Assembly (NCBI GenBank): GCA_963170165.1
Contig: CAUJGQ010000195.1
Span: forward strand, 1-51,987
Reading direction: 5' to 3'
DNA from: Chloroflexota bacterium
GTDB taxonomy: Bacteria; Chloroflexota; Dehalococcoidia; CAUJGQ01
Length of the DNA: 51,987 nt
Shown here: positions 15,069 through 24,951 of the stretch, in pieces
Layout: every line of letters begins with the position of its first letter
Numbering within the stretch: the first letter of the stretch is position 1
The notes under the pieces: model-generated
What the model was told of the DNA's origin: nothing
Databases searched by the model: none
Seen by the model: only the letters and a program-made list of their open reading frames with translations
Made by a program: the position numbers and the translations under genes

Positions 15069-16153
15069 AGCTGTTGATGCTCGTGCCCGCCAGCCGGCTG
15101 CCGGTGGGGCCGGTGCCGAAGCTCACCCCCATCCTGGTCGCGGAACTTCGTCGCCAGGGGCACACCGTCACCGTCTCACCCTGGGGCCGCCGCCGCGACG
15201 ACGAGACGCGTACCGAGAAGCTGCGCCAGCGGGCGCGTGATCTCGCCCGTGCCGTGCGGATGCTGCGCCGCCGGCAGTACGACGCGCTGATCGTCTCCAC
15301 CGCACACGACCCGCCCGCCGTTACCCGCGACCTGCCGCTGCTGCTGGCGGCGCGGCTGCTGGCCAGGACCGTAATCCTGCACTGGCATGGCACCGAGCCG
15401 CACAAGCTGGCCGGGCACGGCGGGCGCCGCTACCGTGCAGCCACCCGGCTGCTGCTGCGCCTGGCCGATGCCGCGCTCGTGCTCTCCACAGAGGAGCGGG
15501 CGGCGTGGTCACGGCTGTTTCCGGAAGCGTGCTTTGCGGTGGTGCGCAACCCGTTTGTGCCGGAGCATTCCGGCCCGGTGACGCCGTGGCAGCCGCCCGC
15601 CCCCAGCGAACCAGTGCTGCTGTTTGCCGGGCGGCTGATTGCAGAGAAGGGCATCTTCGACCTGCTGCGCGCCCTGCCGCTGGTGCGTGCGCGCATCCCC
15701 TGTCACCTGCTGGTGGCCGGGGTGGGGGCGCAGCAGGAGGAGGCACAGGCGCTGGCCGCCGAGCTCGGTATCGGGCGGCACGTCACCTTCGCTGGTTACC
15801 TGCGCGGCGCGGATCTGGCTGCCGCCTACGCCGCCGCCGCGGCGCTGGTGCTGCCCACATACTGGGGGGAGGGCTTCCCGCAGGTGATTCTGGAAGCGAT
15901 GCATGCCGGGCTGCCCATCGTCACCACCCGTATCCGCGGTGCGGCCGATCACCTGGTTGAAGGCGATCACGCGGTGTTCGTGCCGGCCCGCGACCCGCAG
16001 GCGCTGGCGGCGCGGCTGGCGGTGCTCCTGGCAGACGCACCGCTGCGGGCACGCATGGCCGCCGCGGTCCGCGCCAAGGTGGCCGGCTTCGCGCCGGAGC
16101 CGGTGGCGCGGGAGTATGCGCAGGTGGTGCGGGCGATCATCGAGCGGGGTTAA
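15065..16153 (+). CDS. Glycosyltransferase family 4
   Basis: A cytoplasmic or membrane-associated GT-B glycosyltransferase (362 aa) that uses a nucleotide sugar. The N-terminal domain starts MKLLMLVPASRLPVGPVPKLTPILVAEL with the donor/acceptor loop. The C-terminal GT4 domain (about 175-340) shows VLLFAGRLIAEKGIFDLLRAL, then HVTFAGYLRGADLAAAYAAA, and the E-x7-E motif EGFPQVILEAMHAGLPIV. The start at 15065 overlaps the upstream small gene, and the next gene, an asparagine synthetase, begins 4 bp after its stop. This pairing is common in surface polysaccharide or glycopeptide clusters, but only two genes of such a set are here. The acceptor is unknown. Confidence 0.9.
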   Translation: MKLLMLVPASRLPVGPVPKLTPILVAELRRQGHTVTVSPWGRRRDDETRTEKLRQRARDLARAVRMLRRRQYDALIVSTAHDPPAVTRDLPLLLAARLLARTVILHWHGTEPHKLAGHGGRRYRAATRLLLRLADAALVLSTEERAAWSRLFPEACFAVVRNPFVPEHSGPVTPWQPPAPSEPVLLFAGRLIAEKGIFDLLRALPLVRARIPCHLLVAGVGAQQEEAQALAAELGIGRHVTFAGYLRGADLAAAYAAAAALVLPTYWGEGFPQVILEAMHAGLPIVTTRIRGAADHLVEGDHAVFVPARDPQALAARLAVLLADAPLRARMAAAVRAKVAGFAPEPVAREYAQVVRAIIERG

Positions 16154-16157
16154 GGGT

Positions 16158-18032
16158 ATGTGCGGTATCACCGGCATCTACCATTACGGCACGGCCGCCC
16201 CGGCAGACGCCGCGCTCGTGCGCGCGATGACCGCTGCCATTCGCCATCGTGGCCCGGATGATGACGGCTACTTGACCGATGGCCCGCTCGCCCTGGGCAT
16301 GCGCCGCCTGAGCATCATCGACCTGGAGGGTGGCCACCAGCCGATCTCCGCCGCCGGTGGCGCCCTCTCGATCATCTTCAACGGTGAGATCTACAACTAC
16401 CGCGAGCTACGCGCCGAGCTGGCGGCGCTCGGTCACCGCTTTGCCACTGCGTCAGATACCGAAGCGGCACTGCACGCCTACCAGCGGTGGGGGATGGCCG
16501 GGCTGGCGCGGCTCAACGGGATGTACGGCCTGGCGATCTGGGATGCCGCCGCCCGCCGGCTCGTGCTGGCGCGCGATCCCTTCGGTATCAAGCCGCTGTA
16601 CTACCACGACGACGGCCGCATGCTGCGCTTCGGCTCGGAGATCCGTGCCATCCTGGCAGACCCGACCGTGCCCCGCGCCGTGGATCCGGTAGCGCTCGAT
16701 CAGTTCTTCGCGCTGACGTTTGTGCCCGCGCCGCGCACCGCCTTCGCCGGCATCCGCAAGCTGCTCCCCGGCCACGCGCTGGTGATCGAGTCGGGGCGGG
16801 TACGGCTGGAACGCTTCTACCAGGTGATTCCCCAGCTGTTCACGGATCGCTCGGAAGACGGCCTGGTAGAGGAGCTACGCGAACGTATCCGCGCCGCGGT
16901 CACCCGCCAGATGGTGGCGGATGTACCAGTGGGCGTGATGCTCAGGGGCGGTGTCGATTCGAGCACCGTCGCGGCGATCATGACCGAGGTGGCCGCTGGA
17001 CCCGTCAAGAGTTTCACCGTGGGTTTCGAAGGGCAGTTTGCCGGCAACGAGCTGGCGGCCGCCCGCGACATGGCCCGCCGCCTGGGCGCGGAGCATCACG
17101 AGATGGTGATGTCCCGCGCCGCCTTCTCCGCGTTTCTACCCGATGCGGCGCGGCACATGGAGGAGCCGGTCGCTACGCCCTCGACGCTGCCTTACTACCA
17201 CGTCTGCGCCCTCGCCCGCCGCCATGTGAAGGTGGTGCTCACCGGCCAGGGGGCAGACGAACCCTTTGCCGGCTATGCCCGCCACTTCGGTGAGCGCTAC
17301 GGCGCGCTGTACCGGGCGCTGCCGGCCCCGCTGCGTGCAGGGGTGATTACCCCGGCAGCGGCGCGGTTGCCCCGCGCTCTCCGGCTCAAGCGGGCGGTGC
17401 AGTCGCTGGGCGAGCCTGATCCTGCCACCCGGCTGGCCGGGGTGTACACGGCGATGGATGCGCCGCTGCGCCGGCGGCTGTACCGGGACGGCCTGCGCGT
17501 GACGGACATCACCGAGCCGGTGGCGCGCTGGCAGAAGGACGTCGCCGGGCTGGACGGCCTCTCCCAGATGCTGTACGTGGACGCCCGCTTCTCGCTGGCG
17601 GATAATCTGCTGCTGTACGGCGACAAGATGGCAATGGCCGTCTCGCTCGAGGCGCGGGTGCCGTTCCTGGACCTGGAGCTGATGGCGTTTGTGGAGCGCA
17701 TCCCCCCGGCGCTGAAGGTGCGCGGCCGCACCGGCAAGCACATCCTCCGCCGCGCCGTCTCCATCTGGACGCCACCCGAGGTGCTGCGCCGCCCCAAGCT
17801 CGGCTTCGAAACCCCGCTCGATGGCTGGCTGCGCGGTGCGCTGCAGGCAGAGGTGCGTGACCGCCTGCTTGCCCCCGGCGCTGCCTGTCGCGAATACCTG
17901 GAGCCGGCGGTGATCGCGCGGCTGCTGGATGAGCATCGCACCGGCCGCCACAATCACTGGCGCCCCCTGTTCAACCTGCTGACGTTCGAACTGTGGCACG
18001 ATGCGTGGGTACGGCATCCTGAGAGCGCGTGA
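16158..18032 (+). CDS. asnB: Asparagine synthetase (glutamine-hydrolysing)-like
   Basis: A 624-aa class II amidotransferase. The N-terminal glutaminase domain starts with the nucleophile Cys2 (MCGITGIYHYG) and keeps RHRGPDDDGY, RLSIIDLEGGHQPI and NGEIYNYRELRAEL. The C-terminal synthetase domain (about 240-600) has the PP-loop and TGQGADEPFAGYARHFG, and DKMAMAVSLEARVPFLD. Oddly the PP-loop reads MLRGGVDSS: the first Ser of the canonical SGGxDSS is Arg263 (codon AGG, one base from AGC). This could impair ATP pyrophosphatase activity or be a sequencing error. I start at the ATG at 16158 so that Cys2 follows Met1; the longer frame is spurious. It likely amidates Asp or a related acid, perhaps together with the upstream glycosyltransferase. 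Confidence 0.9.
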   Translation: MCGITGIYHYGTAAPADAALVRAMTAAIRHRGPDDDGYLTDGPLALGMRRLSIIDLEGGHQPISAAGGALSIIFNGEIYNYRELRAELAALGHRFATASDTEAALHAYQRWGMAGLARLNGMYGLAIWDAAARRLVLARDPFGIKPLYYHDDGRMLRFGSEIRAILADPTVPRAVDPVALDQFFALTFVPAPRTAFAGIRKLLPGHALVIESGRVRLERFYQVIPQLFTDRSEDGLVEELRERIRAAVTRQMVADVPVGVMLRGGVDSSTVAAIMTEVAAGPVKSFTVGFEGQFAGNELAAARDMARRLGAEHHEMVMSRAAFSAFLPDAARHMEEPVATPSTLPYYHVCALARRHVKVVLTGQGADEPFAGYARHFGERYGALYRALPAPLRAGVITPAAARLPRALRLKRAVQSLGEPDPATRLAGVYTAMDAPLRRRLYRDGLRVTDITEPVARWQKDVAGLDGLSQMLYVDARFSLADNLLLYGDKMAMAVSLEARVPFLDLELMAFVERIPPALKVRGRTGKHILRRAVSIWTPPEVLRRPKLGFETPLDGWLRGALQAEVRDRLLAPGAACREYLEPAVIARLLDEHRTGRHNHWRPLFNLLTFELWHDAWVRHPESA

Positions 18033-18127
18033 CCCGGCCGGGCATTCCGTGCCCGCTCCCGGATGCCGTCTTCACGCATCGTGCTACCATGCCCCAGCAG
18101 CCTGGATGCTGACACGCTGACCGGCGG

Positions 18128-19570
18128 ATGCCTGCGATGGATCGCTCTGCCCTGGTTGCCCGGTTGCGCGGCGCGCTTGGTGAGGATGCCGTCTTTGACG
18201 GGGCGGCGGACCTGCTGACGTATGAATACGACATGGGCTTCGACAGCCACCCGCCGGACCTGGTGGTGCTGCCGCGCACGACCGCACAGGTGCAGGCGGC
18301 GGTGCGGCTGGCAGGAGAGGCCGGCATCCCCATCGTGCCGCGCGGAGCGGGCACGGGGCTATGCGGCGGGGCGGTGCCGGTGCGCGGCGGGCTGGTGATC
18401 TCGCTGATTCGCATGAACCGCATTCTGGAGGTGGACCTGCCCAACCGCCGCGCGCTGGTGGAGCCGGGCGTCATCAACCTGGAGCTGAGCGAGCGGACGC
18501 TACCGGCCGGCTATTACTATGCACCGGACCCGGCCAGCCAGAAGATCAGCAGCATCGGCGGTAATGTCGCCACCAACGCCGGCGGGCCACACACCCTCGC
18601 CTACGGCTCCACCACCAACCACATCCTAGGGCTGGAGGTGGTGCTGCCGGACGGCTCCATCATAAACACCGGCGGCGCAGAGACCCCGGGCTACGACCTC
18701 ACGGGGCTCATCACCGGCTCAGAAGGGACGCTGGGCATCGTTACCAGGATCTGGGTGCGGCTGCTGCGCGCACCGGAGTCGGTGCGGACGGCGCTAGCCG
18801 CGTTCCCCACCATCGATGACGCCTCCAACGCGGTCTCGGCAGTGATCGGCCACGGCATCGTACCCGCTGCCATGGAGATGATCGACGCGCTGTTCTGCCG
18901 CGCCATCGAGGCGGCCTTCCACGTGGGGTTGCCCGCCGATGCCGGGGCGGTGCTGCTCACCGAGGTGGAAGGGCCGGAGGCAGGGTTGGAGGAGCAGCTA
19001 CGTACCATCGCCGCCGTCTGCCGCGAGCACGGCGCGACGCAGGTCCGGCTGGCGGCCTCGGCAGCGGAGCGGGCGGCGCTGTGGGCAGCGCGCAAGGGAG
19101 CGGCCGGGGCAATGTGCCGCCTGGCTCCCAACTACTACCTGCAGGACGGCGTCGTTCCCCGCACCCGCCTGCCTGCCGCCATGCGCCGCGTCGAGGAGGT
19201 CTCAGCCTGGTCAGGCCTGCAAATTGCCAATGTCTTCCACGCCGGTGACGGCAACCTCCACCCCGCTATCCTGTTCGACCGCCGCTACCCGGACCAGATT
19301 GAACGTGCGCTGAAGGCGGGGGATGAGATTCTCAAGACGTGTATTGAGCTGGGCGGGGCGATCAGCGGCGAGCACGGCATCGGCTTCGAGAAGAAAGAGC
19401 AGATGACGTACGCTTTTGCCCCGGCCGACCTGGCGGCGATGGCCGGGCTGCGCGCCGCCTTTGACCCGCGCGCCCAGTTCAACCCGGACAAGCTGCTACC
19501 CGCCGCTGCCCAGTGTGTCGAGATCCAGGACATCCGCCGCGAGGCGGGTGCACCGAAGGATTGGTTTTAG
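18128..19570 (+). CDS. glcD: Glycolate oxidase subunit GlcD-like FAD-linked oxidase
   Basis: A 480-aa FAD enzyme of the GlcD/D-lactate dehydrogenase family that oxidises 2-hydroxy acids. The PP-loop FAD domain (about 40-220) contains VLPRTTAQVQAAVRLAGEAG, VPRGAGTGLCGG and SSIGGNVATNAGGPHTLAYG. The C-terminal domain (about 225-460) carries NVFHAGDGNLHP and the hallmark ISGEHGIGFEK. The start is the ATG at 18128 or the in-frame ATG at 18137; neither has a strong ribosome binding site. The gene is followed by glcE, as in the glycolate oxidase complex. A GlcF iron-sulphur subunit is not encoded next to them. Confidence 0.93.
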   Translation: MPAMDRSALVARLRGALGEDAVFDGAADLLTYEYDMGFDSHPPDLVVLPRTTAQVQAAVRLAGEAGIPIVPRGAGTGLCGGAVPVRGGLVISLIRMNRILEVDLPNRRALVEPGVINLELSERTLPAGYYYAPDPASQKISSIGGNVATNAGGPHTLAYGSTTNHILGLEVVLPDGSIINTGGAETPGYDLTGLITGSEGTLGIVTRIWVRLLRAPESVRTALAAFPTIDDASNAVSAVIGHGIVPAAMEMIDALFCRAIEAAFHVGLPADAGAVLLTEVEGPEAGLEEQLRTIAAVCREHGATQVRLAASAAERAALWAARKGAAGAMCRLAPNYYLQDGVVPRTRLPAAMRRVEEVSAWSGLQIANVFHAGDGNLHPAILFDRRYPDQIERALKAGDEILKTCIELGGAISGEHGIGFEKKEQMTYAFAPADLAAMAGLRAAFDPRAQFNPDKLLPAAAQCVEIQDIRREAGAPKDWF

Positions 19571-19679
19571 CGGCTTGGGCAGCTGCCGGCTTTTGCTCGC
19601 GGGCGAGGGGCGGTTGGTGCATCCTGAACGCGGATTCCCGCCCACGCCAGCGCTGGTAAGTGGAACCAGGATCGATGCC

Positions 19680-19735
19680 GGGTCCGGGCCCTCCCTCGCC
19701 CGCATGCGGGAGCGGGGCCAGGGCGTGAGGATGAG
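19680..19735. repeat. Palindromic intergenic element between glcD and glcE
   Basis: A GC-rich stretch with the perfect palindrome cccgcatgcggg and the outer pair gccct/agggc, in a 171-bp gap. The CCCTCGCCCGC sequence resembles the hairpin at 4735 and the element inside the citrate synthase gene. It is probably one of a family of dispersed repeats rather than a terminator, since glcE follows on the same strand. Confidence 0.4.
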
Positions 19736-19741
19736 CCCACC

Positions 19742-21025
19742 ATGATCGATCAACTGGCCGCCATCGTGGGCGCGGACCATCTGGCGGCGGCTGCCGGGCT
19801 TGCCGTGCAGGGCGTGGTCGCGCCGCTGGCGGTGTCGCCTGCAACGCCGGCGGAAGCAGCGGCGGTGCTGGCGGCGGCGCGTGCGGCAGGCGCGGCGGTG
19901 ACGCCATGGGGTGGGGGCACGCAGCAGCGCGCCGGCGCGCCACCGGCGCGGCTTGACGTACTGCTCAGGACAGAGCGGCTCAACCGCGTGGTGGAGCACG
20001 AGCCGGCCGACCTCACCGCCGGGCTGGAGGCGGGCATCACGCTGGCCGCCGCGCAGCAGGCGCTTGCCGTGCATGGCCAGCAACTGCCCATCGATGCGCC
20101 GAACGCCGAGCGCGCCACCCTCGGCGGGCTGGTAGCGGTCAACGTCACTGGCCCGCGCCGCTGGCTATACGGCGGCTGGCGCGATCTGATTATTGGCATG
20201 CACATGGCGCTACCAGACGGCGCCGTCATCAAGAGCGGCGGCCGGGTGGTGAAGAACGTCCAGGGATACGACCTGGCGAAGCTGTTCACCGGCGCACTGG
20301 GCACGCTGGGCGTCATCGGCCAGGTGAATGTGCGGCTGGTGCCGCTGCCGGAGGCGCGGCGGCTGCTGGCCTGCCGGGGCCCGCTCGCTGCCTGTACCGC
20401 CTTCCTGGCGGAGGTGGCGGGCTCCACCTTGCGCACTGCCGCGCTGGACGTGCTGGACGGCAACGCCGCCCGTGCCTGCGGCGTGCCCGGCGATCATCCG
20501 GCCGCATTGGTGCTGCTGGAGGGGCCGCCGGTACTGGTGGAGGACCACACCGCCCGTCTGGGCAAGCTCGCCACAGCTGCCGGACTGACGGCGGAGGAGA
20601 TCGACGGCGCGGCGCTGGCGTCGGTGTGGCGGGCATGGGTGGACCTGGCGCGGGTGGATGACCTGGGCGCGGAGGAGGGGCTGTTGACGCTGACGGTGCT
20701 CCCGGCCGAGGTCCCGGCGGCGTTGGAGCGGATCGCACAGGCAGCGGACGCGCAACGTGTGACGGTGCAGCGCTGGGCGCGGGCGGGGACGGGCAGTGTC
20801 TTCGCCCGGCTGTCGACGCCCGGCGGCGCCGCTCGGGTCGCGCTGCCAGCCGTGCACGCCGGCCTGCTGGCGCGCTGGCCGGGCTGCTCGCTCATCGCCG
20901 GCGACCCCGCCGCTGCCCGCCCTTGGGGCGCCGATCCGGAGGGGCTGCCGGTGATGCGCGCCCTCAAATCCCGGTTTGACCCGGCCGGTGTGCTCCAGCC
21001 CGGCCGCTACACCGGGGGGATCTGA
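19742..21025 (+). CDS. glcE: Glycolate oxidase subunit GlcE-like FAD-binding protein
   Basis: A 427-aa FAD-binding subunit paired with GlcD. The FAD domain (about 1-215) reads VSPATPAEAAAVLAAARAAG, VTPWGGGTQQRAG, and then ERATLGGLVAVNVTGPRRWLYG (quoted in part), RDLIIGMHMALPDGAVIKSGG and VVKNVQGYDLAKLFTGALG, which is the signature of GlcE. The C-terminus is poorly conserved, as usual, and ends SRFDPAGVLQPGRY. The ATG at 19742 follows the intergenic palindromic repeat. In known complexes GlcE needs GlcD and GlcF; only GlcD adjoins it here, and the gene after it is on the other strand. Confidence 0.9.
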   Translation: MIDQLAAIVGADHLAAAAGLAVQGVVAPLAVSPATPAEAAAVLAAARAAGAAVTPWGGGTQQRAGAPPARLDVLLRTERLNRVVEHEPADLTAGLEAGITLAAAQQALAVHGQQLPIDAPNAERATLGGLVAVNVTGPRRWLYGGWRDLIIGMHMALPDGAVIKSGGRVVKNVQGYDLAKLFTGALGTLGVIGQVNVRLVPLPEARRLLACRGPLAACTAFLAEVAGSTLRTAALDVLDGNAARACGVPGDHPAALVLLEGPPVLVEDHTARLGKLATAAGLTAEEIDGAALASVWRAWVDLARVDDLGAEEGLLTLTVLPAEVPAALERIAQAADAQRVTVQRWARAGTGSVFARLSTPGGAARVALPAVHAGLLARWPGCSLIAGDPAAARPWGADPEGLPVMRALKSRFDPAGVLQPGRYTGGI

Positions 21026-21054
21026 TGGCGGCCGGGCGGTAGACCGATCCCGGA

Positions 21055-21924
21055 TCAGGCTCCGGCGCGATAACGCATCAGCCGGCGGTCACGTTCGGCC
21101 TGACGGCTGTGTGCGCTGAGAAACTCTGCTATGGCAGCGGTGGCCCGCTCCGGCGCCTCCCACCAGAAGCAGTGGCCGGCGTCCCGCACAACGATACCCT
21201 GGGCGGCGCGGATGGCTCGTGCCAGGTGGCGAGCGTTCTCCGGTGGTGTCAGCCGGTCGTGTTCGCCCGTCATCACCAGGGTGGGAGGGGTAATCAGCGG
21301 CAGCCGGGCGCTGAAGTTGAAGCCGGTGACCAGCGCGTGCTGCGCCTGGAGCACTCCGGGCACTGGTGGTTGCGCCATCTGCCGCACCGTCAGCCGCGAG
21401 ATCAGCCCGGTGCGCTGCGCGGTGTAGGCGGGTGTGACCAGTAGGGAGGCCGCCGCCATCAGACCATCGCGCTTGATCTCCTCCAGAGCGCCGGCCCGCC
21501 AGGGTGCGGAGCCCGGTCCGCCGGCACTGGTGGCCGCCAGCACCAGTGCCCGTACGCGCGAGGGGTGCAGCCCAGCAAGCTCCAGCGCCACCATGCCGCC
21601 CAACGAGGCACCCAGCACCGAGGCGGTCAGTACCCCCTCGCGGTCCAGCACCGCCGCCGCGTCCTCAGCCAGCCGGTCCATCGTGTAGGGCGCCTGGCCG
21701 CGGTCGCTGCGGCCCGTGCCACGGTGATCGGGGACGATCACGCGAAACTGCTGAGCGAGCTGCTCGACGAAGGCGCCGCCCCACAGATCGGCCGAGCCGC
21801 CTAGCGGGCCGAGCAACAGCAGCGGCGCACCTCGGCCGGATACCTGGTAGTGCAGTTCGCTGTCGCCGGCAGAGACGTATGGCACGCCTGGTTTGTCCGC
21901 GGGCCACGGCCCGTTCTGCCTCAA
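21055..21924 (-). CDS. Alpha/beta-fold hydrolase
   Basis: A 289-aa alpha/beta hydrolase. The nucleophile elbow is GASLGGM (Ser near 109), the acid is probably Asp in [12 protein letters not shown], and the base is His in [12 protein letters not shown]. The oxyanion region reads [18 protein letters not shown], and the motif [13 protein letters not shown] is typical of small-ester or enol-lactone hydrolases. The start is uncertain: 21924 is a TTG, and GTG codons slightly downstream are also possible. No strong ribosome binding site is seen. It is convergent with glcE (30-bp gap). The substrate cannot be inferred. Confidence 0.87.
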   Translation of the reverse strand: MRQNGPWPADKPGVPYVSAGDSELHYQVSGRGAPLLLLGPLGGSADLWGGAFVEQLAQQFRVIVPDHRGTGRSDRGQAPYTMDRLAEDAAAVLDREGVLTASVLGASLGGMVALELAGLHPSRVRALVLAATSAGGPGSAPWRAGALEEIKRDGLMAAASLLVTPAYTAQRTGLISRLTVRQMAQPPVPGVLQAQHALVTGFNFSARLPLITPPTLVMTGEHDRLTPPENARHLARAIRAAQGIVVRDAGHCFWWEAPERATAAIAEFLSAHSRQAERDRRLMRYRAGA

Positions 21925-22038
21925 TCATCGACCGGCGCGACGCGGTTCTGTAGCAGGGGGGCCTGCTCCTTCAGCGCCGGCGCTGCCGTCACGAGACTTT
22001 CAAAGAGAACCGTACGTACCAGTCGAAGGACCGTCCAC

Positions 22039-24003
22039 ATGCTACAGCCCATCACGTTACGGATTAGCCGCAGCCTGCAACTCAAGATCGCTCTGTCAGT
22101 GGTAGCTGCCCTGACCGCCGGTGCGGCTGCCTTCGCGATTTGGGACATCCGGTCACAGCGCCACGACCAGGAGGGCATCCTCCAGGAGAAGGGGCGGATC
22201 CTGGCCATCACCGGAGCGCAGATGACCGCTGCGCTGTTGGAGGATGCCATCGCTACCGGCCGCCTCACCCGCGCTCAAGTGTTTGACGCGGACTACCAGC
22301 CCATCCCGGAGACCAGCCCGGTCAAGTATCACACTGCCTACGACAGGTTTACCGATCAGGCGCTACAGGCGCCGAGCGATAGCTTCCTGGCCGATGCCGA
22401 TGTGGTGTTTGCCGTGGCAGTGGACCGCAACGGCTATCTGCCCACCCACAACACCACGTACGCGGCCGGCGCTGCCAGCCCCGCAGCCAACCGCACCAAG
22501 CGCCTGTTCAACGACCCGGTGGGGCTGGCGGCTGCCCAGAATACGCGGCCGTATCTGCGCCAGGTGTACCAGCGCGACACCGGTGAGACGATGTGGGACT
22601 TCTCTGCGCCGGTGTACGTGCAGGGGGAGCACTGGGGCGCCTTTCGTGTGGGCTTCTCCATCCAGCGGACAGAGGCGCGGCTCGCCGCCACCACGCAGCG
22701 GGTGCTGGCGGGTGTCGCCGGACTGGTGACATTGCTCGGCGCGCTGGCGGTGCTGCTAGCCCGCCGGATCGCTCGCACGGTGCAGCGCGTGGCCGCAGCG
22801 GCCGAGCGGATCGCGAGCGACGATCTGCCGGCCTTTGTCGAAACGTCACGGGCACTGGCCGCGGGCGACCTCACCCGGACCATGCGGGTGACAGCGGCAC
22901 GCGTGCCAGGTGAAGGGGTGGACGAAATCGGGCGGATGGCCGCGCACTTCAATCGGGTCGTGGATGGCCTGCACTCCGCCGGGGAGGCGTTTGAGCAGAT
23001 GCGCACCGGCCTGCGGGGATTAGTTGCGGACGTGCAGGACGCCGCCGAGCGGCTGGCCACATCCTCTGCGCAACTGGGCGCTACCGCCACCGAAACGGGT
23101 GCGGCCGTCGACCAGCTGGCTGGGGCGGTGACCAGCGTGGCCATGGGCGCCGCCGAGCAGTCGGACCAAGTTCATTTCGCGGCGCAACGCACCACGGCCA
23201 CCGCCGAGCAGGTGGCGCATGTCGCCGGTGTGGCTGCCGAGGTGGAGCAGGCCGGCCACACCGCCCGCACCGCCGCCGGTCGCGGCCGGACGGCTACCCA
23301 AGAAGCGGTGGAGGGTATGGCGCACATCAGCCAGACGGTCACCTCCGGGGCCGCAGCCGTCCGCGGTCTGGGCGTGCTGAGCGAGCGGATTGGCGCCGTC
23401 GTCGAGACGATTGACGATATCGCCGAACAGACCAACCTGCTGGCGCTCAACGCCGCCATCGAGGCGGCACGCGCCGGCGGGCACGGCAAGGGCTTCGCCG
23501 TGGTGGCGGAGGAGGTGCGCAAGCTGGCCGAGCGCAGCCAGCGGGAGACCAAGCGCATCAGTGAACTGATTGACCAGGTGCAGCATGGCACCCGCGCAGC
23601 GGTATCCGCGATGGAGGCGGGCGTGACCGAGGTGGCAGGGGGCGCCGATCAGGCCGGGCGGGCGGGAGCAGCGTTGGAGGAGATCCAGGCTGCCATTCTG
23701 CAGAGCAGCGCCGCCGCCGCGAACATCACCACCGCCGCCGCCGAGGCGACAGCCGGCATCACGGACCTGACACAGGCGATGGCGAGTATCAGCGCCGTCG
23801 TGGAGCAGAACAGCGCCACGACGCAGCAGATGGCGGCGCAGGCACAGGAGATGAACGCCCAGGTCGAAGAGGTGACCGCCCATGCGGGTGATCTGGCCGC
23901 TACCGCCGCGAATCTGCGCGATCTGATCGCCCGCTTCCGCCTGGGTGAGACCGCGGCCGGCGGTCTGCCCAGCCGGGAGGGCAGCCACCGGCGCGCTGCG
24001 TGA
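22039..24003 (+). CDS. Methyl-accepting chemotaxis protein
   Basis: A transmembrane chemoreceptor of 654 aa. TM1 lies near 16-36. The extracytoplasmic sensor domain (about 40-218) holds the conserved motif [12 protein letters not shown], then [16 protein letters not shown] and [19 protein letters not shown], as in a class of MCPs with a Cache/PAS-like sensor. TM2 lies near 222-243, a HAMP linker near 244-300, and the signalling domain near 325-650. The hairpin tip (about 454-500) is canonical: [38 protein letters not shown]. The ATG at 22039 has AAGGA 8 nt upstream; the longer frame is non-coding. It relays ligand binding to CheA/CheW, not found here; a CheB-like gene lies at 33706-34728. The ligand is unknown. 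Confidence 0.92.
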   Translation: MLQPITLRISRSLQLKIALSVVAALTAGAAAFAIWDIRSQRHDQEGILQEKGRILAITGAQMTAALLEDAIATGRLTRAQVFDADYQPIPETSPVKYHTAYDRFTDQALQAPSDSFLADADVVFAVAVDRNGYLPTHNTTYAAGAASPAANRTKRLFNDPVGLAAAQNTRPYLRQVYQRDTGETMWDFSAPVYVQGEHWGAFRVGFSIQRTEARLAATTQRVLAGVAGLVTLLGALAVLLARRIARTVQRVAAAAERIASDDLPAFVETSRALAAGDLTRTMRVTAARVPGEGVDEIGRMAAHFNRVVDGLHSAGEAFEQMRTGLRGLVADVQDAAERLATSSAQLGATATETGAAVDQLAGAVTSVAMGAAEQSDQVHFAAQRTTATAEQVAHVAGVAAEVEQAGHTARTAAGRGRTATQEAVEGMAHISQTVTSGAAAVRGLGVLSERIGAVVETIDDIAEQTNLLALNAAIEAARAGGHGKGFAVVAEEVRKLAERSQRETKRISELIDQVQHGTRAAVSAMEAGVTEVAGGADQAGRAGAALEEIQAAILQSSAAAANITTAAAEATAGITDLTQAMASISAVVEQNSATTQQMAAQAQEMNAQVEEVTAHAGDLAATAANLRDLIARFRLGETAAGGLPSREGSHRRAA

Positions 24004-24144
24004 TCGCGCGGAGCGTGACAGCGGCAGACCGGCTCCCGGCCCCCAGGTGCTGGCTGCTGCCCGGTAACGGGGCAGACCATCTGCCCTGCGGGCATCCTGG
24101 AGGGACCGGACCCCAGCCGGCGCAAGCGGCGCGCTCATGGTTCT

Positions 24145-24951
24145 CTAGTTCCGCGCTACCAACCGCGCCGCCGTGCCGCCCAGTATCTCCGCCAGCATCG
24201 CGGTATCCAGACCCAGCCGTTCCAGCCGGGTGGCCTGCGTGGCGGCAGGGGTGGGATTGTTGGGGGCATCGGAGCCGAACAGCAGACGGCCGGGGAAGCG
24301 CTGGAATTCCGCGGCGGTGATGGGCACGTGCCGGTCCCACACTGGTGTCAGATCGCCGTATAGGTTGGCGTGGGCCGCCATCAACTCCAGCGCGCGGGCG
24401 TGGCTGGGATAGCCGGTGTGCGCCAAGATCAGGGGCAAGCGGGGGTAGGCGCGCAGCACCGGGACGAGCGGTTCCAGTTCGTCCGGCGCGGTTTCGCCCG
24501 GGCCGCGTTGCCCGGCGTGCATCACCACCGGCACGCCGCGCTCCTGCGCCAGTTCCCACAGCGGCGCCAGCCGGGCGTCGTCTGGGGAGAAGCCGCCGAC
24601 GGAGCAGTGCAGCTTCACTACCGCCAGCCGTAACCCCGTCAGTGCCCGCCGCACCAGCCGGCCGAGGTCGGGATCGTCCGGATGAAAGGTGGCGCCGGCG
24701 GTCAACCATGGATAGCGGGCGGCCTCCGCGGCGCACCACTCGTTGACGCTCTCCGCCACGCCGGCGCGATGGGCATACGGCAGCAGCCACGCCCCATCGA
24801 ACCCCTGCGTCTTGATCGCCGTGGCGACATCCGCCAGCAGGTAGCCGGCCGTCAGTTGCCCGTCGCGCTGCAACCGTCCGCGTACGGCTGCTGCCAGCCG
24901 GTCCGGGAAGCCGTGGATGTGGGCATCGATGCGGGGTGGCGCTGCGCTCAT
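24145..24951 (-). CDS. Amidohydrolase family protein (TIM-barrel metal hydrolase)
   Basis: A 268-aa amidohydrolase of the amidohydrolase-2 type. The first metal-binding pair is in IDAHIHGFPDRL (H11, H13). Other likely ligands are His in VVMHAGQRGPGE and LILAHTGYPSHA, and Asp in LLFGSDAPNNPTP near residue 228. The family includes decarboxylases and lactonases acting on aromatic or sugar-derived acids. Its start codon overlaps the stop of aroA (ATGA, 24948-24951), so it is translationally coupled to the shikimate gene. A direct role in aromatic metabolism is possible but not shown. Confidence 0.85.
   Translation of the reverse strand: MSAAPPRIDAHIHGFPDRLAAAVRGRLQRDGQLTAGYLLADVATAIKTQGFDGAWLLPYAHRAGVAESVNEWCAAEAARYPWLTAGATFHPDDPDLGRLVRRALTGLRLAVVKLHCSVGGFSPDDARLAPLWELAQERGVPVVMHAGQRGPGETAPDELEPLVPVLRAYPRLPLILAHTGYPSHARALELMAAHANLYGDLTPVWDRHVPITAAEFQRFPGRLLFGSDAPNNPTPAATQATRLERLGLDTAMLAEILGGTAARLVARN

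Noticed and set aside
14173-15163. Long open frames on the minus strand over the hairpin region
   Set aside because: They have no ribosome binding site or domain and cover inverted repeats and the start of plus-strand genes; codon use is that of a shadow frame.
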